Assembly: GCA_002862985.1 (NCBI GenBank)
Contig: PKCY01000274.1
Coordinates: forward strand, 1-32,088
Reading direction: 5' to 3'
Source of the DNA: Haliea sp.
GTDB lineage: Bacteria; Pseudomonadota; Gammaproteobacteria; Pseudomonadales; Halieaceae
DNA: 32,088 bases
Below, piece after piece: positions 25,665 through 32,088 of this stretch. The translations under genes were made by a program, and so were the position numbers. The notes below the pieces were generated by a model. It was not told where the DNA came from. It did no database searches and was given only the letters and a program-made list of their open reading frames with translations. Numbering within the stretch: position 1 is the stretch's first letter; the number at the start of each line of letters is the position of its first letter.

Positions 25665-28019
25665 TTGACAGCACAGGCTTTCGAGGGCTTTCTCCTGACG
25701 CGCAACTGGCGCGACACGCCCGGCGGTGTGGAACTGGAGTTTTGGTTCAGCACCCAGCAGGGACCACTGTGTGCACTGGTGCGTGGTGAAAAGAGTGTGT
25801 TTTTTCTGGCAGAGAGTGAGGTCCCGCAGGCCCGTGAATTTTTGGCAAATATACCCGGTGTCGAACTAAAAGCGCTTCCGCTGCGCAATTTTTCTATGGA
25901 GCCCGTTGTCGGCGTCTATTCGCGTCAGTATCGACAGGCGCGGCGCGTAGCAGACGCGCTACGCGAACTGGGGCTAGCACCCCTGGAAGCTGATATTAAT
26001 CCCGCCGACCGCTATCTGATGGAGCGCTTTGTGGCTGGATCTGCCCTGCTGCACGGTGCGGCACGCCGCCGTGGTCAATATCTGGTGCTTGAAGACCCTG
26101 CGATAAAAGCCTGTGACTACCGGCCTGCTTTCAAAGTGGTGTCCTTTGATATCGAAACTGCGATGGAAGGTTTGCAGCTCTATTCCATTGCCGTGCACGG
26201 CAAGTCTCCCCAGGGGGAAGTGCGACGAGTGTTTATGTTGGGGCAGGGAGCAGAGCAGGAATATGTAGAACATTGCTCGACCCAAGGGCACTTGCTGCAA
26301 GCCTTTATGGACTGGATTGCCCAGTACGACCCCGACGTGTTGATTGGCTGGAATGTGATCAACTTTGATACCCGTTACCTGCAACGTATTGCCGATCATC
26401 AGGGAGGTCGTTTGTTACTGGGCAGAGATCGTCGCCCCGGCCATTGGCGTGAACTGGAAGAAGGCAGTGAACGCTACACAGTGCAATTTCCCGGCCGCGT
26501 GATTCTCGATGGAATCGAACTGCTGCGGGCGGCGTTCTACCGCTTCGAAAGCTTTTCTCTGGAGCATGTATCGCATCAGTTACTAGGCGAGGGCAAGCTC
26601 TTGAGCGGGGGTGATCGGGGCGCGGAAATCACCCGCCAGTTTCGGGAGGATAAAACCAGCCTGGCAACTTACAACCTCAAGGACTGTGAGTTGGTGTCGG
26701 ACATATTTGAATCTACCGCGATGATAGATTTTGCAGTGGCGCGCAGTGTTATGACCGGCCTCAACCTGGACCGCATGGGCGGCTCGGTCGCCTCCTTTGA
26801 CAACCTCTATCTCCCACGGGTGCACCGCAGTGGCTATGTGGCGCCCAATGCGAGCAGTGAGCGGTTTGCGAGCCCGGGTGGCTTCGTGCTCGATTCTGAA
26901 CCGGGCATTTTCAATCATGTCCTGGTACTGGATTTCAAAAGCCTGTATCCGAGTATCATCCGTACTTTTTTTATCGATCCCCTTGGTCTGGCGCTGGGGT
27001 TGTCCGAACAGATGCCTGATGAGGAGACCGTGCCGGGTTATTTGGATGCGCATTTTGCCCGGGAGGGGCATATTCTACCGGCGCTCATTGCACAACTCTG
27101 GCAACAGCGAGATACAGCCAAAGTCGAAGGTGATGCGCCCCTGTCTCAGGCAATCAAGATTATTATGAACAGTTTTTACGGTGTGCTGGGCACGCCTGGG
27201 TGCCGTTTTTTCGACGCCAAGCTGGTCAGCTCTATCACCCGCCGTGGACACCAAATACTCGGAAGGACCCGCGACTATATAGAGGAAGTGGGACACCGGG
27301 TCATTTACGGTGATACCGATTCGGTGTTTGTGTGGATACAGGACGCGCGTAATGATGCCGACGCCATTGCAGCTGGGCGGGGGTTGGTGCGTGATCTGAA
27401 TGCCTGGTGGCGGGAGACGCTGCGGGAAGAGTTCGAGCTTGAAAGTCTCCTCGAGGTTGAGTTCGAAACCCACTTCAAGCGTTTTCTAATGCCGACCGTG
27501 CGCGGCTCGGACAAGGGCAGCAAGAAGCGGTACGCAGGAGTGGTGGCCGGTACGGACGGTGATCAATTGGTGTTTAAGGGTCTGGAAAACGTGCGCACCG
27601 ATTGGACGCGACTGGCCCGCTCGTTTCAGGAGGAACTGTACCGGCGTATATTTTTTCAGGAACCGTATGAGGACTATGTAAAAGCTGTGACCGCACGCGT
27701 TCTGGCGGGAGAGGAGGATCACCAGTTAGTCTATCGCAAACGCTTGCGGCGCAAGCTCAAGGATTACCAACGCAATGTGCCTCCTCATGTGCAGGCGGCT
27801 CGCTTGTGCGGCGAGCGCGACCTGCCCGTTCCCGCCCGGGGAGACTGGGTTGAGTATGTGATTACCGCCAGCGGCCCCGAACCCGCTGCGCAACCGCGGG
27901 CCGCCCTGGACTATCAGCACTACGTCGACCGGCAGTTAGCGCCGGTGGCCGATGGTATTCTGGTTTTTGTCGGCAATTCGTTCCGTGCGCTAACGGATAA
28001 ACAGATAGGCCTTTTTTGA
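25665..28019 (+). CDS. polB: DNA polymerase II (family B)
   Basis: Pol II is a proofreading polymerase used in replication restart and lesion bypass. The 784-residue protein matches E. coli Pol II (783) along its whole length. It has the N-terminal FLLTRNWRDTPGG, the 3'-5' exonuclease motif FDIETAMEG (D162, E164), YNLKDCELV, polymerase motif A DFKSLYPSII (D423), motif B KIIMNSFYGVLG, motif C YGDTDS (from residue 548) and GSKKRYAG. It ends QIGLF, close to the beta-clamp-binding tail of the E. coli enzyme. All catalytic acids are present. The start is TTG at 25665 with AGAGGG six bases upstream; no ATG lies nearby in frame. Confidence 0.97.
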   Translation: MTAQAFEGFLLTRNWRDTPGGVELEFWFSTQQGPLCALVRGEKSVFFLAESEVPQAREFLANIPGVELKALPLRNFSMEPVVGVYSRQYRQARRVADALRELGLAPLEADINPADRYLMERFVAGSALLHGAARRRGQYLVLEDPAIKACDYRPAFKVVSFDIETAMEGLQLYSIAVHGKSPQGEVRRVFMLGQGAEQEYVEHCSTQGHLLQAFMDWIAQYDPDVLIGWNVINFDTRYLQRIADHQGGRLLLGRDRRPGHWRELEEGSERYTVQFPGRVILDGIELLRAAFYRFESFSLEHVSHQLLGEGKLLSGGDRGAEITRQFREDKTSLATYNLKDCELVSDIFESTAMIDFAVARSVMTGLNLDRMGGSVASFDNLYLPRVHRSGYVAPNASSERFASPGGFVLDSEPGIFNHVLVLDFKSLYPSIIRTFFIDPLGLALGLSEQMPDEETVPGYLDAHFAREGHILPALIAQLWQQRDTAKVEGDAPLSQAIKIIMNSFYGVLGTPGCRFFDAKLVSSITRRGHQILGRTRDYIEEVGHRVIYGDTDSVFVWIQDARNDADAIAAGRGLVRDLNAWWRETLREEFELESLLEVEFETHFKRFLMPTVRGSDKGSKKRYAGVVAGTDGDQLVFKGLENVRTDWTRLARSFQEELYRRIFFQEPYEDYVKAVTARVLAGEEDHQLVYRKRLRRKLKDYQRNVPPHVQAARLCGERDLPVPARGDWVEYVITASGPEPAAQPRAALDYQHYVDRQLAPVADGILVFVGNSFRALTDKQIGLF

Positions 28020-28041
28020 TGGAGTACAGCTTGCCACTCTG

Positions 28042-29043
28042 CTACTCGCCAAAAAATTCCTTGCGCAGTGCACCGTATTCCTCAGCGGGAAGGCGGGGGC
28101 CATAATTGGTGACAATCTTGCTGGCTGCAAGGCTGGCAAAGCGGCCCGCGGTGGGAAAGTCTTCGCCTTGAGTGATAGCGTACAAAAATGCACCAGCAAA
28201 CATATCGCCGGCACCATTGGTGTCCACTGCCTTCACTTTGTGTGACGATACTTTTGTGAGGGTGGTGCCGTCGAAGGTTATTGCGCCGTCGCTGCCGCGA
28301 GTAATAACAAAAGAATTTGCGATCTCTTTGAGCTTCTCTACCGCCGTATCGAGGCTGTCGCTCTGGGCCCAGCCCAGGGCTTCGTCCTCGTTGCAGAATA
28401 TCAGGTCCAGTCGATCTCCGATCATTTCGGCAATACCGTCACGAAAAAACTCCACCATGCCGGGATCGGAAAAACTGAGTGCGGTTTTCACTCCGGCCGC
28501 CTGGGCAATTTCTCTGGCCCTGATGGCCGCTTCGCGGCCGGTGGGAGATGTGACCAGATAGCCTTCCAGATAGACGTATTCAGACGCGGCAATCGCCTCG
28601 GCATCCAGCTGCGCGGTGGATAGGGTTTCGCTGATACCTAGGAATGTATTCATACTGCGCTCGGCATCGGGTGTTACTAACACCAGGCATTTTCCGGTGA
28701 TGCCGGTGTCCCGCTCGCCTTTAAAGCAGTGGTCAACGCCCGCCGCCTCAAGGTCGGCGATGTAAATATCGCCGTCACTATCATTGGCTACTTTGCAGGA
28801 CATAAAAGTCGGCCCGCCAAAATGGGCGGTGGCAATCATGGAGTTACCTGCGCTGCCCCCGCTGGCGTGCTTGGCCTTGACCAGGTGATCTTGCAGATGA
28901 CTCAGTAATTCGGCCTGGCGATCCTGATCAACCAGGGTCATGAGGCCTTTTTCGACGTTCATCTCGGTGAGCTCAGTGTCCTGAACCTTGATTTCGGTAT
29001 CTACCAGTGCGGCCCCAATGCCGTATGCGACGTACTTTGTCAT
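28042..29043 (-). CDS. PfkB/ribokinase-family kinase, adenosine-kinase type
   Basis: This 333-residue kinase has both family signatures: an N-terminal substrate region YGIGAALVDTEIKV with GGSAGNSMIATAHFGG, and the C-terminal anion hole and catalytic Asp in DTNGAGDMFAGAFLYAI. VLVTPDAERSMNTFLG in the middle is usual in the branch annotated as adenosine kinase, but the sequence alone does not fix the substrate; sugars or nucleosides are possible. ATG at 29043, preceded by GTGGAAATA, is chosen; the frame runs 39 codons further but is not family-like. A GATAAT box (29077-29082, minus strand) lies about 35 bp upstream. It is convergent with polB (22-bp spacer) and divergent from mrcB. Confidence 0.85.
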   Translation of the reverse strand: MTKYVAYGIGAALVDTEIKVQDTELTEMNVEKGLMTLVDQDRQAELLSHLQDHLVKAKHASGGSAGNSMIATAHFGGPTFMSCKVANDSDGDIYIADLEAAGVDHCFKGERDTGITGKCLVLVTPDAERSMNTFLGISETLSTAQLDAEAIAASEYVYLEGYLVTSPTGREAAIRAREIAQAAGVKTALSFSDPGMVEFFRDGIAEMIGDRLDLIFCNEDEALGWAQSDSLDTAVEKLKEIANSFVITRGSDGAITFDGTTLTKVSSHKVKAVDTNGAGDMFAGAFLYAITQGEDFPTAGRFASLAASKIVTNYGPRLPAEEYGALRKEFFGE

Positions 29044-29204
29044 TATTTCCACTCTTTGAGTTACAAACAGCGATCCATTATCCCTATTCGCCAGTTGAAT
29101 TAAACCCCTAGATGTACTTTCCTTTGGTTGGGGGGCGCAGTGAAGATGATTCACAGTCAACGCGAACCCAATTTTTGACAGCGGCTGGTGTAAACTCGGC
29201 TTCC

Positions 29205-31463
29205 ATGATTGAGACCCGCCACCTGTTACTGAAATTAGCCCTCGTCCTGCTGGTAATGGGCGGGATGTTTGTGGCGTATCTGGACGCGCGCATCACGGCT
29301 ACTTTCATCGACAAGATGTGGGATCTGCCGGCGAAAGTGTATGCGCGCCCTCTCGAGCTGTTTGTGGGTGCGGGGCTCAGCCCCCAGGACCTGACCTACG
29401 AGTTGGAAGTGTTGGGCTATCGTTCGGTGAGCGCTCCTCTAAACCCCGGGCAGGTATCGCACTACCGTAATCGTTTCGATATTTACACACGTGGCTTTGA
29501 ATTTCCCGGCGAGAGTGAATCGCCGCGGCGGGTGTTGGTTGAATTTGGTAGCAACCGGGTTACGGGCTTGTATGCTGGCGGTAAAAATGTCGACCTGATG
29601 CGACTTGATCCAGTGCAGATTGGGGGTATTTATCCGCAGCACGGGGAAGACCGCCTGCTGGTGCGGTTAGAGGATATCCCCGTTACCCTCCGCAATGGGT
29701 TGCTGGCAGTGGAGGACAGGGGCTTCTACGAGCACCCTGGATTTTCCATTGTCGGTATCGCCCGTGCTGCTCTCAGCAATATGCGTTCTGGTGGGGTGGT
29801 AGCCGGGGGGAGCACCATCACCCAACAACTGGTGAAAAACTATTATCTGACGCCCGAACGCACCATCGTACGCAAGCTCACCGAACTGGTCATGGCCGTG
29901 TTGATAGAATTGCACTACGACAAAGACCAGATTCTGGAAAGCTATATTAACGAGGTGTACCTGGGCCAGGAGGGCCCCCGGGCGTTGCACGGTCTGGCGC
30001 TGGCCTCACGCTATTATTTTGACACGCCATTGGAGCAACTTGGCTTGCCGCAGCAAGCCTTGCTAATTGGGATGATCAAGGGCCCGTCGCTCTACAACCC
30101 GGTACGCAACCCCGAGCGAGCACTAGAGCGGCGCAATGTGGTCCTGGACGTGATGGCAGCCCAGGACGTGATATCACAGGAGCAGCTCGGCGTGGCTCGG
30201 GCGATGGGTTTGGGGCTTAACAATCAGCATAGTATCCGCAATTCGTTTCCTGCCTTTTTGGATCTTGTGCGCCGGCAATTGCGTCGGGATTATCGTGAAG
30301 AAGATCTCACTACCCGCGGTCTCAGCATATTTACCAGTTTCGATCCGTTGCTTCAAAGGCAGGCCGAGCACAGTACGATGGCCGTTATGGATCAGTTGGA
30401 TCCCAGTGATCAATTGCAGAGTGCGACGGTGGTGACGCGTTTCGACACCGGGGAGGTGGCGGCACTGGTCGGTGGACGCAAACCTCGGTATGCCGGTTTC
30501 AACCGCGCACTGGACGCGCGTCGTCCGGCCGGGTCTCTGCTCAAGCCGGCTATTTATCTGGCGGCATTGGAGCAGCCGCGTAAATACAACCTCGCATCGG
30601 TACTGTCCGATACTCCGCTTAATCTAAAAGGCCAATCCGGGCAGCCCTGGAAACCACAAAACTTTGATGGCCGGCCACACGGTGACGCGCTGCTCTACCG
30701 CGCCTTGGCAAAATCCTACAATCTGGCCAGCGCTCGCCTGGGACTGGATTTGGGGCTGGACACCATCGTCGATACATTGGCGCGATTGGGTGTGCAGAAC
30801 GTTCCGCGGGTACCCGCACTGATGTTGGGAGCGGGCGAATACTCCCCCATGGATATGGCGGCGATGTACCAGTCGATCGCAGCCGGCGGTTTTCGTATGC
30901 CGTTGCGCAGTATCCGCGATATTGTCGACGCCCATGGAGAGCCGCTAAGGAGCTATCCGCTAGAATACGATCGTACTTCCAGCCAACAGGCGGTCCACCT
31001 ATTACACTACGCTTTACGCGCTGTGGTGCGTGAGGGAACAGGGAAAGGCGTTTATCGTTACCTACCGGAAGATTTTGATGTGGCCGGAAAGACGGGCACG
31101 TCGAACGACGGCCGTGACTCCTGGTTTGCGGGTTTTTCCGGCGACCTGCTGGCGGTCAGTTGGGTTGGCCGTGATGACAATGGTGGTACCGGGCTGACAG
31201 GCGGAAGTGGTGCACTTAAAATCTGGGGGCATTTTATGGCCCGCGCCAGCAAACGCTCACTTGCCTATCGTATGCCCGACGGCATTGAAACTTTTTGGAT
31301 CGATGATGGGAATGGTTACTTAACTGGCGAAGGCTGTCCAAACTCCCGTATGCTGCCCTTTATTGACGGTTCCGAACCGCGTCAGCGGACCAATTGCTCA
31401 CCCCGTAAATCCGGCTCAGGTATCCGCGGCTGGTTTGAATCGCTGTTTGGCAGAGGTGACTAA
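29205..31463 (+). CDS. mrcB: Penicillin-binding protein 1B (bifunctional class A PBP)
   Basis: PBP1b polymerises and cross-links peptidoglycan. The 752-residue protein has a short cytoplasmic N-terminus, one membrane helix (about residues 8-27), a UB2H domain (YARPLELFVGAGLSPQDL to about residue 150), and a glycosyltransferase-51 domain with the catalytic Glu in VEDRGFYEHPG (E170) and GGSTITQQLVKN. The transpeptidase domain has S444-L-L-K, S504-Y-N and K629-T-G. ATG at 29205 is chosen; a frame from 29112 adds 31 residues without an obvious role, and neither has a strong ribosome site. The last base of its stop codon is the first base of the next gene's ATG (TAATG). Confidence 0.96.
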   Translation: MIETRHLLLKLALVLLVMGGMFVAYLDARITATFIDKMWDLPAKVYARPLELFVGAGLSPQDLTYELEVLGYRSVSAPLNPGQVSHYRNRFDIYTRGFEFPGESESPRRVLVEFGSNRVTGLYAGGKNVDLMRLDPVQIGGIYPQHGEDRLLVRLEDIPVTLRNGLLAVEDRGFYEHPGFSIVGIARAALSNMRSGGVVAGGSTITQQLVKNYYLTPERTIVRKLTELVMAVLIELHYDKDQILESYINEVYLGQEGPRALHGLALASRYYFDTPLEQLGLPQQALLIGMIKGPSLYNPVRNPERALERRNVVLDVMAAQDVISQEQLGVARAMGLGLNNQHSIRNSFPAFLDLVRRQLRRDYREEDLTTRGLSIFTSFDPLLQRQAEHSTMAVMDQLDPSDQLQSATVVTRFDTGEVAALVGGRKPRYAGFNRALDARRPAGSLLKPAIYLAALEQPRKYNLASVLSDTPLNLKGQSGQPWKPQNFDGRPHGDALLYRALAKSYNLASARLGLDLGLDTIVDTLARLGVQNVPRVPALMLGAGEYSPMDMAAMYQSIAAGGFRMPLRSIRDIVDAHGEPLRSYPLEYDRTSSQQAVHLLHYALRAVVREGTGKGVYRYLPEDFDVAGKTGTSNDGRDSWFAGFSGDLLAVSWVGRDDNGGTGLTGGSGALKIWGHFMARASKRSLAYRMPDGIETFWIDDGNGYLTGEGCPNSRMLPFIDGSEPRQRTNCSPRKSGSGIRGWFESLFGRGD

Positions 31464-31891
31464 TGATGTCTTCACAACGCATGTTCAGGGCTATGTTACT
31501 GGTGTTGATTGCTTCGCTTGCCTCCTGTTCTATCTATCGTCAGTCAGATCAAGACTCTGGCCCTGCGGTGCAACAGCCGGATAAACCGGCAGCGGTGCCC
31601 GGAGTAACCTTGCCCCAGCCGCGACCCCCCGATCCCCCTGCCAGTGCTGCATGGCGGCCACTGCTGACGAAGGCAGAGCAGGCTACCTCGCGAGGTGATT
31701 ACGAGCAGGCACTAGCGCTTTTGCAGCGAGCTCAGCGTATTGACCCCGATAGTGCTGAGGTCTACTTGTCTATGGCCAGGACTCATCGGGCTCGCGGCGA
31801 TAGCGCGCAGGCCAGAGCAACTGCCGAACGCGGTCTACTTTATTGTCTTAGTACATCAGAGTGTGATGCTTTGCGCGGGTATACACATTGA
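31463..31891 (+). CDS. lpoP: TPR lipoprotein, LpoP-like activator of PBP1b
   Basis: A 142-residue lipoprotein with a type II signal peptide (lipobox L-A-S-C, C22; Ser follows Cys, so outer-membrane sorting is expected). A Pro-rich linker follows (about residues 38-65), then a TPR-like helical unit (LTKAEQATSRGDYEQALALL, RIDPDSAEVYLSMARTHRA, GDSAQARATAERGL). In Pseudomonas aeruginosa, LpoP is a TPR lipoprotein encoded beside the PBP1b gene and stimulates it; place and architecture here match, although this protein is shorter. Two cysteines near the C-terminus (YCLSTSEC) could form a disulfide. It overlaps the mrcB stop by one base (TAATG), with AGAGGT just upstream; ATG at 31466 is an alternative start. 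Confidence 0.78.
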   Translation: MMSSQRMFRAMLLVLIASLASCSIYRQSDQDSGPAVQQPDKPAAVPGVTLPQPRPPDPPASAAWRPLLTKAEQATSRGDYEQALALLQRAQRIDPDSAEVYLSMARTHRARGDSAQARATAERGLLYCLSTSECDALRGYTH

Positions 31892-32088
31892 GTCTCGGTA
31901 TGGACAATGGTTGCGCTGGATTTTGCATCCGTGCTTACGCTGATCGTGGTGCCGACATGGTCTGCAGTATTCTTTAGGATTTACCGGACGCAGACGTGCC
32001 AGTGACGCGTCGGCACATTACCTCGAAGCCTTCGTCATGCGCTTCGAACCTGAGGTGTTGATTGATGCACGTCGGCGTTTCTCCTGCG
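31892..32088. other. Unresolved right edge; possible partial gene on either strand
   Basis: No complete gene is visible. On the minus strand a frame is open from the window edge to a TAA at 31974-31976 (38 codons, ending TSASGKS), which would be the C-terminus of a gene converging on the lipoprotein gene. On the plus strand a frame is open from 31944 to the edge, with its first ATG at 32037 and no ribosome site. Both have similar codon use and I recognise neither. I see no clear terminator after the lipoprotein gene. Confidence 0.25.

Noticed and set aside
28020-28070. Inverted repeat GAGTA-CAG/CTG-TACTC (with a bulge) at the polB-kinase junction as a bidirectional terminator
   Set aside because: The stem is followed by A-runs, not T-runs, in each reading direction, so it does not fit an intrinsic terminator.
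29175-29196. TTGACA followed by TAAACT upstream of mrcB as a promoter
   Set aside because: The two boxes are only ten bases apart, too close for a sigma-70 promoter.

Overview
The window is about 32 kb of chromosomal DNA from a gammaproteobacterium. It is moderately GC-rich and gene-dense, and nearly all of it is core genome. The gene orders are those of gamma lineages related to Pseudomonas and the marine Cellvibrionales/Halieaceae type: amgK-murU divergent from lptD-surA-pdxA, an unfused trpEGDC cluster, a Vfr-like CRP gene beside a YhfA-type OsmC gene and coq7, aroQ-accB-accC, prmA-dusB-fis-purH-purD, and mrcB followed by an LpoP-like lipoprotein gene. The genus is an inference; nothing in the window fixes it. 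I see no rRNA, tRNA, CRISPR array, phage gene or insertion sequence.

Layout. (1) 1-6.7 kb: the tail of a polysaccharide-type ABC transporter ATPase converges on pdxA. Outer-membrane biogenesis (lptD, surA) and pdxA run leftward, and the cell-wall recycling pair amgK-murU runs rightward. (2) 6.8-11.9 kb: rpe, then a 456-bp gap without the gph gene often found here. The gap holds inverted repeats, a good promoter and a candidate Trp leader peptide with an attenuator. trpE-trpG-trpD-trpC follows. (3) 11.9-13.9 kb: a spacer rich in inverted repeats, then crp (leftward), an OsmC-family gene (rightward) and coq7 (leftward). (4) 13.9-21.5 kb: eight leftward genes in transcription order aroQ, accB, accC, prmA, dusB, fis, purH, purD, covering dehydroquinate dehydration, biotin-dependent acetyl-CoA carboxylation, ribosomal protein L11 methylation, tRNA dihydrouridine, a nucleoid protein and purine synthesis. 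(5) 21.8-25.2 kb: dsbD leftward and, divergently, a PCu(A)C copper chaperone with a DUF2333 membrane protein. (6) 25.2-28.0 kb: a small pentapeptide-repeat protein divergent from DNA polymerase II. (7) 28.0-32.1 kb: a PfkB-family kinase divergent from mrcB (PBP1b), which overlaps a small TPR lipoprotein gene resembling LpoP. The last 200 bp are unresolved.

Several genes are better started at GTG or TTG codons than at the longest open frame (amgK, murU, trpC, prmA, polB, the copper chaperone), and lptD, crp, aroQ, the kinase and mrcB should be shortened from their longest frames. I found no convincing new multi-gene system. The observations most worth checking are non-coding: the trp leader, two intergenic regions rich in inverted repeats, and a possible leaderless 15-codon ORF coupled to the copper chaperone.
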